From positions 1-41,569 of the forward strand of contig JAICWX010000041.1 in the NCBI GenBank assembly GCA_025934635.1: DNA of 41,569 nucleotides, written 5' to 3'. This DNA is from Streptosporangiaceae bacterium. GTDB taxonomy: Bacteria > Actinomycetota > Actinomycetes > Streptosporangiales > Streptosporangiaceae. This document shows, piece by piece, positions 25,506-33,242 of the stretch. The notes under the pieces were generated by a model, which was given only the letters and a program-made list of their open reading frames with translations, did not search any database and had not been told where the DNA came from. The position numbers and the translations under genes were made by a program. The first letter of the stretch is position 1. The number at the start of each line of letters is the position of its first letter.

Positions 25506-26720
25506 TCAGGCCCCCGCCGGCCGTGCGGTCTTGCTGTCCGCGGTCAGCCGCTGGTACACGTCGATGTAGGCCTGCCGCTGGTGGGGCCAGGCGAGTTCCT
25601 TCTCCACCCGGGCCCGGCCGAGCTGGCCCAGGCGGGTGCGCCTGGGCTCGTCGTCCATGAGGGCGACGATGGCCTCGGCGTACTCCTGCACCTCGTTGGG
25701 CGTGACGTAGACCGCGGCCTCGCCGGCCGAGGTCCGCGTCTCCTTGAGGTCGAAGGCGACCACCGGGAGCTCGAAGGACATGTACTCCATCGTCTTGTTC
25801 ATGGTGGACACGTCGTTGAGCGGATTCTTCGGATCCGGCGACAGCCCGGCGTCGGCGGTGGACATGATGCGGCCGACGAGCTCGTCCGGCGCCCGCCCGG
25901 TGAACTCCACATGGCCGCCCAGGTTGAGCTGGTCGCGCAGGGCCACCAGCTCGTCGAAGCAGTCACCCGAGCCGATCAGGGTGAAGGCGATGTCGGTGCG
26001 GCCGAGCTTGTTCACCACGATGTCGGCGGCGCGTACCACGATGTCGACGCCGTCCTGCGGTCCCATCACGCCGATGTAGGTGGCCAGGTACCGGTGGCCG
26101 CGGCGCTGCTCGGGGTCGGCCGGGCCGCGCTTGAGCTTGTCCGGGTCCGGGCCGGTGCGGACGACGGTGACGTCGCGCGGGGCCTTGCCGCTGCGGCCGA
26201 TGGCGATGTTCCGGTAGGAATCGTTGGTGGAGATCACGTGATCCGCGGTGCGGTGCGTCCGGCGCTCCAGGCCCCGCAGCCCCCGGTAAGCCAGCTTCGA
26301 GCCGTCCGGGAACCGGGACTCGAAGAGCTCGGGGCACAGGTCGTGGTGGTCGAAGACGAACTTCGTCCGGTCCAGGGCCCGGAAGAACACGGCGATCGGC
26401 CAGAAGATGTCCGGCGGGTTGCACGCCTGCAGCACGGCGAACCGGCCCTTCCGGCGGGCCTTGAGCGTCAGCCAGAACGTCGCCAGGAACGAGTACACGT
26501 ACTCGTAGACGAAGCTGAGGCTGCTGCCGCCGGGCGCGTATGGCTTGTACTTATAGAGCTGCACGCTGTCGAGGACCTGGTAAGAGGGGTCCCCCTTGCC
26601 TTTGGGGCAAACCACTGCCACCTGGTAGCCCGCCGAGACCAGGGCCTGGCATTCCAGCCATACCCGCCGGTCGAAGGGCACCGGAAGGTTCTGCACGATG
26701 ATGAGTACCCGGCGCTTCAT
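25506..26720 (-). CDS. Glycosyltransferase family 4
   Basis: 404 aa, GT-B fold. The N-terminal domain starts MKRRVLIIVQNLPVPFDRRVWLE, close to enzymes of capsule and exopolysaccharide loci, followed by LQACNPPDIFW and VFDHHDLCPELFESR. The C-terminal donor domain has TYIGVMGPQDGVDIVV, FTLIGSGDCFDELV and a donor-site region at STMNKTMEYMSFELPVVAFD. The ATG at 26720 begins the family homology; the in-frame start 12 codons upstream adds only an unlikely MYHRHHRC leader. It is the first gene of the nine-gene minus-strand run and faces the epimerase across a repeat-rich gap. Confidence 0.9.
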   Translation of the reverse strand: MKRRVLIIVQNLPVPFDRRVWLECQALVSAGYQVAVVCPKGKGDPSYQVLDSVQLYKYKPYAPGGSSLSFVYEYVYSFLATFWLTLKARRKGRFAVLQACNPPDIFWPIAVFFRALDRTKFVFDHHDLCPELFESRFPDGSKLAYRGLRGLERRTHRTADHVISTNDSYRNIAIGRSGKAPRDVTVVRTGPDPDKLKRGPADPEQRRGHRYLATYIGVMGPQDGVDIVVRAADIVVNKLGRTDIAFTLIGSGDCFDELVALRDQLNLGGHVEFTGRAPDELVGRIMSTADAGLSPDPKNPLNDVSTMNKTMEYMSFELPVVAFDLKETRTSAGEAAVYVTPNEVQEYAEAIVALMDDEPRRTRLGQLGRARVEKELAWPHQRQAYIDVYQRLTADSKTARPAGA

Positions 26721-26894
26721 GAGTACAAGAGCACAACGATGGTGCCTGTGATACATGAAACCGGTGTTTCCGTCTCTGACGGTTATGGTGTGATGGAGAA
26801 GTTGTGACCGTAGGTATCACGACAGGGCCTTCGCGGGTCATATGAGCGGCTTGATCACACCATCGAACTCATAGCCTGACTCTTGGGGGTAATA
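26721..26894. promoter_or_regulatory. Divergent control region rich in inverted repeats
   Basis: 174 bases between the GT4-led operon (-) and the epimerase operon (+). ATGGTGTGAT (26785-26794) pairs exactly with ATCACACCAT (26854-26863). GTGATAC (26748-26754) pairs with GTATCAC (26814-26820). CGATGGTG (26737-26744) pairs with CACCATCG (26858-26865). The repeats interlock, so a looping or multi-site regulator is more likely than a simple hairpin. Confidence 0.55.
26747..26759 (+). promoter_or_regulatory. Shared motif TGTGATACATGAA (copy 2)
   Basis: Second copy of the 13-bp motif present at 11145-11157, 27 bases upstream of the GT4 start. The match is 12 of 13 bases. Confidence 0.45.
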
Positions 26895-27971
26895 ATGCGG
26901 GTCCTCGTCGCGGGTGACCGCGGTTACATCGGGGCGGTCATGGTGCCGCTGCTCAGCGCCGCCGGGCACGACGTCGAAGGTCTCGATCTCGGCCTCTACG
27001 AAGGCTGTGACCTGGGGCCGGCTCCCGCCTTCCCGTCCGGGGCCAGCACCCGGGCCGTCCGCGACATGCGTGACGTCACGCCCGGCCAGCTGGCCGGCTA
27101 CGACGCGGTGGTCTGCCTGGCCGCGCTGTCCAACGACCCGCTCGGCGATCTCAACCCGGGCGCCACGGTCTCGGTGAACCTGGACGGGACGATGCACCTG
27201 GCCGCGGCGGCCAAGGCGGCGGGCGTCGGGCGGTTCCTGTTCGCCTCCTCGTGCAGCCTGTACGGCGCGGCCGGCTCGGACGCGGTCACCGAGGACGCGG
27301 ACCTGTATCCCGTCACCCCCTACGGCGAGACAAAGGTCCAGGCCGAACGGGCGCTTTCCGCCCTCGCGGACGACGATTTCAGTCCTACGTACCTGCGCAA
27401 CGCGACCGCCTACGGCGCGTCGCCGCGACTGCGCCTGGACATCGTGGTGAACAACCTGACGGCGGTGGCCATGACGACCGGTGAGGTCCGGCTGCAGAGC
27501 GACGGCACCCCCTGGCGGCCGCTGGTGCACATCGAGGACATCAGCCGCGCGTTCCTGGCCATGCTCGAGGCACCCCGCGAGCTCGTCCACAACGAGGCCT
27601 TCAACGTGGGCCGCGCGGTGGACAACGTGCAGATCCGCCAGGTCGCCGAGATGGTCCGCGACGCGGTGCCCGGCTCCACCGTCACGTTCGCCGCGGACGC
27701 CGGGCCGGACCTGCGCAACTACCGGGTCGACTTCTCCAAGCTGGATGACACCTTCCCCGGCCTGAAGCTGCGCTGGAGCGTGCGGGAGGGGATCGAGGAG
27801 CTGGCCGCGGCCTACGCCAAGTACGGCATGACCCTCGATGACTTCAACTCCTCGCGGTACGTGCGGCTGCGCCGGATCCGCGAGCTGCTGGATGCCGGGA
27901 CCGTCGACGAGATGCTGCAGCGGACCGCCAGCCCGGCCGGGCCGGGCGGATCCGCGCCGCAGGCTGGCTGA
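26895..27971 (+). CDS. NAD-dependent sugar epimerase/dehydratase (extended SDR)
   Basis: 358 aa, starting MRVLVAGDRGYIGAVMVPLL with the NAD(P)-binding GDRGYIG at residues 7-13. The catalytic set is Ser118/Ser119 (FASSCSLYG) and Tyr143-x3-Lys147 (YGETK), and the substrate region is LRNATAYGASPRLRLDIVVNN. It probably epimerises or dehydrates an NDP-sugar in the cytoplasm; which one is unknown. ATG 26895 is preferred over the in-frame GTG at 26883 because GGGGG precedes it and homology begins there. It is the first of three plus-strand genes. Confidence 0.9.
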   Translation: MRVLVAGDRGYIGAVMVPLLSAAGHDVEGLDLGLYEGCDLGPAPAFPSGASTRAVRDMRDVTPGQLAGYDAVVCLAALSNDPLGDLNPGATVSVNLDGTMHLAAAAKAAGVGRFLFASSCSLYGAAGSDAVTEDADLYPVTPYGETKVQAERALSALADDDFSPTYLRNATAYGASPRLRLDIVVNNLTAVAMTTGEVRLQSDGTPWRPLVHIEDISRAFLAMLEAPRELVHNEAFNVGRAVDNVQIRQVAEMVRDAVPGSTVTFAADAGPDLRNYRVDFSKLDDTFPGLKLRWSVREGIEELAAAYAKYGMTLDDFNSSRYVRLRRIRELLDAGTVDEMLQRTASPAGPGGSAPQAG

Positions 27972-28004
27972 CCCTGATGGACGCACGCCAGGAGCGCATG
28001 ACCT

Positions 28005-29408
28005 GTGTTTAGCCGGCTGAAAGCGAACCCGGTCCTGAACAAGGTCGCCAGCCGGTTCGGCTGGGGCCTGGCGGACCAGGCGATGTCGAGCGTCAGCAAC
28101 GCCGCGGTGAGCTTCTACGTCGCGCGCGAGCTCGGGGCTGCCTCGTTCGGCGCGTTCAGCCTGGCCTACGTCACCTACTCGTTCGCGCTCAACGTCTCGC
28201 GCGGCCTGGCCACCGACCCGCTGGTGGTCAGGTACAGCAACGTCGAGCCGGACGAGTGGCGGCGCGCGGTGGCGAAGAGCACCGGGACCGCGCTGACCGT
28301 CGGCCTGGTGGGCGGCGCCTTCGCCATGACCGCGGCGATGCTGCTGAGCGGCACGCCCCGGCTGGCCTTCCTCGCCCTCGGTCTCGTCCTGCCCGGCCTG
28401 CTGCTGCAGGACAGCTGGCGGTACGCGTTCTTCGCGGCCGGCCGGGGCGGCCACGCCTTCCTCAACGACACCGTGTGGACGCTGTCGCTGCTGCCCGCGC
28501 TGGGGATACTGCGCTTCACGGACCATGGCACCGTGTTCTGGTTCGTCCTGGCCTGGGGCGTGGCGGCCACCGTCGCGGCCTGCGTCGGGCCGTTCCAGGC
28601 GCGGACCCGGCCCCGGCTGCCCCAGGGCTGGACATGGGTCTCGCTCACCCGGGACCTGGGGCCTCGCTACATGGCGGAGAACGCCGCCAACAGCGGCGCC
28701 GGCCAGCTGCGCAGCTACGGCGTCGGCATCATCGCCGGGCTGGCCGCGGTCGGCTACCTGCAGGCCGGCCTGCTGCTGCTCGGCCCGTTCATGGTCGTGC
28801 TCCAGGGGATTTCGCTGGTCACGGTGCCCGAGGCGGCGCGGGTGCTGCGCCGTTCACCCCGTCATCTCGAGCCGTACTGCCTCGTGGTCGGGGTGGGCCT
28901 CGCCGTCATGGCGCTGGCCTGGGGGCTGTTCCTGGTGGTGGCGCTGCCCCACGGCCTGGGCGCCCTGCTGCTCGGCAGCTTCTGGAAGCACGCCTACGTG
29001 CTGGTGCTGCCGTTCGCGTTCACCATCATGGGGGCGGGCTTCCAGGTCGGGGCGGCCGCGGGCCTGCACGCCCTCGGGGCCGCCCGCCGCAGCCTGCGCG
29101 CGATGCTGATCACGTCGGCCCTCCAGCTCGCCTTCAGCCTGGCCGGTGCCTTCGTCGACGGCGCGGCCGGGGCGGTCGAGGGCGGCGCCGTGGCGGCGTG
29201 GATCGGCGCGCTGGTCTGGTGGCGGTACCTGCGCGTCGGGATGCGGGAATCCGCGGAGGTTCCCGACGGCAGCTCCTGGTGGCCCCGCCGCCAGGACGGC
29301 CGCCGGGTCAGCCCGGTCCGGGCACTGGCCCGCTCGAGCTGGCGCAATACCGGGACCCGGCCGTCCGAGGGAGCTACGGCCCGGTCCGGGCACAGCGAGG
29401 CGGCCTGA
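28005..29408 (+). CDS. Oligosaccharide flippase-like membrane protein (Wzx type)
   Basis: 467 aa with about twelve membrane helices and the beginning SRFGWGLADQAMSSVSNAAVSFYVAREL, typical of the MATE/Wzx exporter superfamily. It should move undecaprenyl-linked repeat units across the membrane, supplying the polymerase. A Ser/Arg-rich cytoplasmic tail of about 50 residues follows the last helix. The start is GTG at 28005; AGGAG lies about 11 bases upstream, and the closer ATG is out of frame and stops at once. It follows the epimerase after 33 bases. Confidence 0.85.
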   Translation: MFSRLKANPVLNKVASRFGWGLADQAMSSVSNAAVSFYVARELGAASFGAFSLAYVTYSFALNVSRGLATDPLVVRYSNVEPDEWRRAVAKSTGTALTVGLVGGAFAMTAAMLLSGTPRLAFLALGLVLPGLLLQDSWRYAFFAAGRGGHAFLNDTVWTLSLLPALGILRFTDHGTVFWFVLAWGVAATVAACVGPFQARTRPRLPQGWTWVSLTRDLGPRYMAENAANSGAGQLRSYGVGIIAGLAAVGYLQAGLLLLGPFMVVLQGISLVTVPEAARVLRRSPRHLEPYCLVVGVGLAVMALAWGLFLVVALPHGLGALLLGSFWKHAYVLVLPFAFTIMGAGFQVGAAAGLHALGAARRSLRAMLITSALQLAFSLAGAFVDGAAGAVEGGAVAAWIGALVWWRYLRVGMRESAEVPDGSSWWPRRQDGRRVSPVRALARSSWRNTGTRPSEGATARSGHSEAA

Positions 29409-29478
29409 AACGTCCGCCGCCCGCGGGTAAACCGCGGACCGGCTGGTGGAACACGAAAGAGGACAACGGAGGCTTTTC

Positions 29479-30723
29479 ATGACCGTCAGCAGCAGCCCAG
29501 GCCGCCGGCGCGGCCGGCCCGGATCCGGGCCCCGGGTGGGTCTGTTCGGCCTCCTCGGCTCGGGCAATGTCGGCAACGACGCGTCCCTGGACGCGGTGCT
29601 CGGCTACCTCGAGGCGTATCACCCCGACGCCGTGCTCGACTTCATGTGCATGGGTCCCGAGGAGGTCCGGGCCCGGTACGGCTTCGACGCGATCCCGCTG
29701 CTCTGGTGCCGTCGCTACGAGGAGCGGGTACCCGGCCCGCTGGCCGCCGGGTTCAAGATCCTGGGCAAGCTCATCGACCCGTTCCGTACCGCCGCCTGGG
29801 TGCGGCGGCACGACGTGGTCATCGTGCCGGGCATGGGCGTCCTGGAGGCCAACCTGCCGCTGAATCCCTGGGGCTGGCCGTACACCATGACCCAGCTCGG
29901 CGTGTCCGCGCGGCTGTTCGGGACGAAGGTGGCGATGATCGGCGTCGGGGCCACCGTCATCAGCCGGCCAGCCACCAGATGGCTGATCATCCGGGCGGCC
30001 CGGCTCGCCTTCTACCGGTCCTACCGTGACGCCCAGTCCCGGGACGCGCTGCAGCAGCAGGGCCTGGACACCTCGGCTGACCCGGTCCACCCCGACCTGG
30101 TGTTCAGCCTGCCGTCTTCGCCCGCGGCGGGGAATCCCGAGACGGTCGGCGTCGGGCTGATGGCCTACTACGGCTCCAATGACGACCGCGAGCGCGCCGA
30201 CGAGATCTACGCCGATTACCTCGGCAACGTAGAATCTTTCATCCGGTGGCTGCTCGAGTCCGGGCGCCGGGTCCTGCTGTTCTACGGCGACGCCGTCGAC
30301 GAGCCTACGGTCGAGCAGGTGCTGAGCGACCTGCGCGAGTACACCTCGGATTCCGGCCCGGCGCGGCTCGCCGCCGCCGAGAGCGTCACGTCTTACGCGG
30401 AGCTGCGTCAGGCGATGGCGCCCGTCGGCACCGTGGTGGCGACGCGCTACCACAACGTGATCTGCGCGCTGCAGCTCAGCAAGCCGACCATATCGATCGG
30501 GTACGGAAAGAAGAACGTGGCGCTGATGGAGGACATGGGGCTGCCCGAGTTCCGCCAGGACCCCCGGGCGATCGACGTCCCGAAGCTGATCGAGCAGTTC
30601 ACGAAGCTGGAGAGCAACGCGGACCAGGTACGAACCATGCTCGCCGAGCGCAACGCGGACAGGGCCGCCCTGGTGGCCGCCCAGTTCGAGGCCATGGACG
30701 CCCTGCTCTTCCCGGCCAGGTAA
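29479..30723 (+). CDS. Polysaccharide pyruvyl transferase family protein
   Basis: 414 aa, GT-B-like. The N-terminal glycine motif is VGLFGLLGSGNVGNDASLDAVL; the middle has VVIVPGMGVLEANLP; the C-terminal part has VATRYHNVICALQLSKPTI and SIGYGKKN, all typical of the PS_pyruv_trans family (CsaB, ExoV). Members add a pyruvate ketal to sugars from PEP, giving the polymer a negative charge. The ATG at 29479 has CGGAGG 6 bases upstream; the in-frame start 11 codons earlier is less likely. It is the last gene of the plus-strand trio, ending at a strong terminator. Confidence 0.87.
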   Translation: MTVSSSPGRRRGRPGSGPRVGLFGLLGSGNVGNDASLDAVLGYLEAYHPDAVLDFMCMGPEEVRARYGFDAIPLLWCRRYEERVPGPLAAGFKILGKLIDPFRTAAWVRRHDVVIVPGMGVLEANLPLNPWGWPYTMTQLGVSARLFGTKVAMIGVGATVISRPATRWLIIRAARLAFYRSYRDAQSRDALQQQGLDTSADPVHPDLVFSLPSSPAAGNPETVGVGLMAYYGSNDDRERADEIYADYLGNVESFIRWLLESGRRVLLFYGDAVDEPTVEQVLSDLREYTSDSGPARLAAAESVTSYAELRQAMAPVGTVVATRYHNVICALQLSKPTISIGYGKKNVALMEDMGLPEFRQDPRAIDVPKLIEQFTKLESNADQVRTMLAERNADRAALVAAQFEAMDALLFPAR

Positions 30724-30734
30724 ATCCCGCCGTC

Positions 30735-30783
30735 ACGCTTTCGGCCCCCGCTAGCCGGTCCGGCTAGCGGGGGCCGAAAGCGT
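30735..30783. terminator. Bidirectional terminator, perfect 23-bp arms
   Basis: Bases 30735-30757 are exactly complementary to 30761-30783 around a 3-base loop (GTC). The hairpin lies between two convergent genes, 11 bases after the pyruvyl transferase stop and 3 bases from the dioxygenase stop. The flanks are not T-rich, as is common for actinobacterial terminators. Confidence 0.9.
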
Positions 30784-30786
30784 CAG

Positions 30787-31701
30787 CTACTTCTGCTCCG
30801 GGCTGCCGAACACGAGCATGGCGTCCGCGGGCGGCGCGCCGAACAGCTCGACCACGAACTCCTCGTCGAAGCTGCTCTCGTCGGCCACGTTCACGAAATC
30901 CCTGATCGCGGTGCCGGTGCAGTGCACGTCCACCAGCGGGGCGCCGCGCCCGGCCACCAGGTCGGGGACGAACACCGTGCGGAAGTCCACGCTGTACCGG
31001 GCCCGGCCGGAGGTGTTGGGCGTGGAGGTGTGCAGCTGGGCCCCGGAGAACAGCAGGACCTCACCCGGCGCCGGCAGGACGACGAGCTGCTGTTCCGGGT
31101 GGTGGTCGATGGCCCCCGGCCGCGACTGGCGCTCCTTGGTCACCTGGCTGGCGGTGGTCAGCCGGCTCGCGTTGTTCTCGTAGTAGTCGAAGCCGTCCGA
31201 GGTGTTCGGGACGGCGTTGGCGAAGCCGTTCGGGTCGAAGCCCATGGCGTTGTCCTCCCGGACCGGGAAGATCGGGAGCCACCAGTTGATCTGCTGCCTG
31301 GGCGCGCTATACCAGACGTCGCGGTGCCAGGGGAAGGCGAAGGCCACGCCCGTGTTCAGGTGCCCCACCGGGAACGAGGTCCGCGGCTTGGGCAGGTCGT
31401 AGTGGGTCTGCTCGGGCGGGAAACCCGCCTCCTCGATAACCGCGCGGACGAGCTTCTTGGACCGCTCCGAGTGGATGAATCGGGGCTTCCACACGCCCAG
31501 GATCTTCGCCATCTCGGCCGGCTCGATGTGCTCGTGCACGAACTCGGGGTCATACGGCTTGAACAGCTCGGTGAGCTCCTCGCGGGTGTACTCGACGAAG
31601 TCGGCGAGCGCCTGCAGGCGAGTGAGGATGACCAGGTTCCCGGCGAACAGCTGCTCCCGCAGCTGATCGCCCGGCACGTCCGGGTCGATGACGATGTTCA
31701 C
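30787..31701 (-). CDS. Phytanoyl-CoA dioxygenase-like (PhyH) Fe(II)/2-oxoglutarate oxygenase
   Basis: 304 aa with a double-stranded beta-helix core. Iron ligands are His126 and Asp128 (WHRDVWYS) and probably His224 (AQLHTSTPN); an arginine at 234 or 241 should bind 2-oxoglutarate. PhyH-like enzymes hydroxylate unactivated carbons. Beside a deacetylase, nucleotidyltransferase and C-methyltransferase, this one probably oxidises a sugar or its acyl group. The GTG start at 31701 overlaps the PIG-L gene stop (GTGA). The long in-frame region upstream is the shadow of that gene. Confidence 0.85.
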   Translation of the reverse strand: MNIVIDPDVPGDQLREQLFAGNLVILTRLQALADFVEYTREELTELFKPYDPEFVHEHIEPAEMAKILGVWKPRFIHSERSKKLVRAVIEEAGFPPEQTHYDLPKPRTSFPVGHLNTGVAFAFPWHRDVWYSAPRQQINWWLPIFPVREDNAMGFDPNGFANAVPNTSDGFDYYENNASRLTTASQVTKERQSRPGAIDHHPEQQLVVLPAPGEVLLFSGAQLHTSTPNTSGRARYSVDFRTVFVPDLVAGRGAPLVDVHCTGTAIRDFVNVADESSFDEEFVVELFGAPPADAMLVFGSPEQK

Positions 31702-32384
31702 GGCTGATTCCCCTTCTGCTGCTGCCCGCGCGGGGCAGCAGCGGGCACGATTACTTGCTTGGCGCACCTGAAGGCCTCGGCGTACGGCGCCCGGCACTCC
31801 ATGCCGCGCAGCCGGGCCAGCCCCAGGAAGACCTCGTCGTCCCACCAGTCGCGGCCCCGCTGCGACGGATAGCACTTGTGCAGCAATTCCACCTTGCGCT
31901 GCGCGGTCTGGGCCGAGAGCGGGACGTACATCGTGGGGCGGCTCAGGTCGCCGTCCCACTTCGGGATCTCGTAGGCGAGGTAGAGCTGGTCGCGGAAGAC
32001 GGTGGGCACCAGCTCACCGATGGTGCGGTGGTCCTGGTGCGCGTCGCCGGCCGACGGCGCGATGATGACGTCGGGTGAGCATGACCGGGCCACGCCCTCG
32101 AGGGTCTCCTTGACCTGGCCCCAGACGGCGGGCAGCCGTCCCTCGGGCAGGTCGAAGAGCTCGATGCTGAGGTCCGCGCCCGGCAGGAACGAACGGGCGG
32201 CCTCCTTCGCCTCCTGCTGGCGTTCGCTGGTTCCGGTCAGGACCACGTAGGTGGCCAGCAGCTCACTTTCGGCCAGGCCCAGGAGCAGGCCGCCGGCGCC
32301 GATCTCGATGTCGTCCGGGTGCGCCCCGATCGCGAGCACGGACAGCGGCCGGCCCGGCGGCGGCGTCAGCGGCAGGGAGAGCAC
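31698..32384 (-). CDS. PIG-L family deacetylase
   Basis: 228 aa LmbE-like zinc hydrolase. The zinc motif AHPDDIEIG occupies residues 21-29, and the later histidine motif GDAHQDHRTIG completes the site. Such enzymes remove N-acetyl groups from GlcNAc-type substrates (MshB, PIG-L). Here it may free an amino sugar for the decorated glycan. The start is GTG at 32384, 6 bases after the nucleotidyltransferase stop, so the genes are coupled or nearly so. Confidence 0.88.
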   Translation of the reverse strand: MLSLPLTPPPGRPLSVLAIGAHPDDIEIGAGGLLLGLAESELLATYVVLTGTSERQQEAKEAARSFLPGADLSIELFDLPEGRLPAVWGQVKETLEGVARSCSPDVIIAPSAGDAHQDHRTIGELVPTVFRDQLYLAYEIPKWDGDLSRPTMYVPLSAQTAQRKVELLHKCYPSQRGRDWWDDEVFLGLARLRGMECRAPYAEAFRCAKQVIVPAAAPRGQQQKGNQP

Positions 32385-32390
32385 GTCGGC

Positions 32391-33242
32391 TCACCCCGCC
32401 GCCGGCACGGCCTCCGGGGGCGTCCCCGGCAGCAGGTCCTCCTGGCTGACTGCGCCGGACCGCTCCGGGTCCCAGAGCATCCACGGGCAGTGCCCGCGGT
32501 GGTACATCTCCTCCAGCTGGGCCCGCTCCTTGACCGTGTCGGCGGGCGACCAGTACCCCTTGTGCGGGAAGCCCAGCACCCGGCCCTGCGCGATCAGCCG
32601 CGGCAGCGCGTCCTGGACCAGGTCCTCGCCCTCGTTCAGGTAGTCGAAGATCTCTGGCCGCATCACGAAGTAGCCGCCGTTCTCCCACTGGAGCAGTTCC
32701 TGGACCGGCGTCACCTTCGTGATCACGCCGTCGTCGCCGACGTCCACCACGTGGTGCGAGGACTGCAGCGGGACGGCCAGCAGGCTGGCCACCGCGTTGC
32801 TCGCCTTGGTCCGCGCGATCAGGTCAGGCAGCGGCGCGTCGGTGAAGACGTCCGCGTAGTTGGCCAGGAACATCTCCTCGTCCTGGACGAACCGCCGCAC
32901 CCGGCGCAGCCGCTCGCCGATCGAGGAGTGCAGGCCGGTGTCGACGAAGGTGATCCGCCACTCGGAGATGTCGGTACGGAACAGCTTCGGCTGCCGGGCG
33001 TCGCCCTCCAGGACGAAGTCGTTCGACCGGGTCTCGTCGTAGTTCAGGAAGAAATCCTTCACGTACGACGCGCCGTAGCCGAGGCAGAGCACGAAGTCAG
33101 TGTGGCCGAAATGCGCGTAGTAGCGCATGACATGCCAGATGAGCGGGCGCTCCCCGATCATCGCCATCGGCTTGGGCGCAGTGGATACTCCGTCTCGCAT
33201 CCGCATTCCGAGACCACCGCAGAAAAGTACGACCTTCATCAT
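32391..33242 (-). CDS. Sugar nucleotidyltransferase, glucose-1-phosphate cytidylyltransferase type
   Basis: 283 aa. The signature near the N-terminus is VVLFCGGLGMRMRDG followed by APKPMAMIGERPLIWHVM, which binds the nucleotide and the sugar phosphate. Further features include FLANYADVF with the metal Asp, NGGYFVMRPEIFDYL, and GYWSPADTVKE. The pattern fits RfbF-like CDP-glucose synthases better than RmlA. It would supply an activated hexose for the methyltransferase encoded upstream. ATG at 33242 is doubled (MMK), so the exact start may be one codon later. It sits directly after the methyltransferase stop. Confidence 0.87.
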   Translation of the reverse strand: MMKVVLFCGGLGMRMRDGVSTAPKPMAMIGERPLIWHVMRYYAHFGHTDFVLCLGYGASYVKDFFLNYDETRSNDFVLEGDARQPKLFRTDISEWRITFVDTGLHSSIGERLRRVRRFVQDEEMFLANYADVFTDAPLPDLIARTKASNAVASLLAVPLQSSHHVVDVGDDGVITKVTPVQELLQWENGGYFVMRPEIFDYLNEGEDLVQDALPRLIAQGRVLGFPHKGYWSPADTVKERAQLEEMYHRGHCPWMLWDPERSGAVSQEDLLPGTPPEAVPAAG

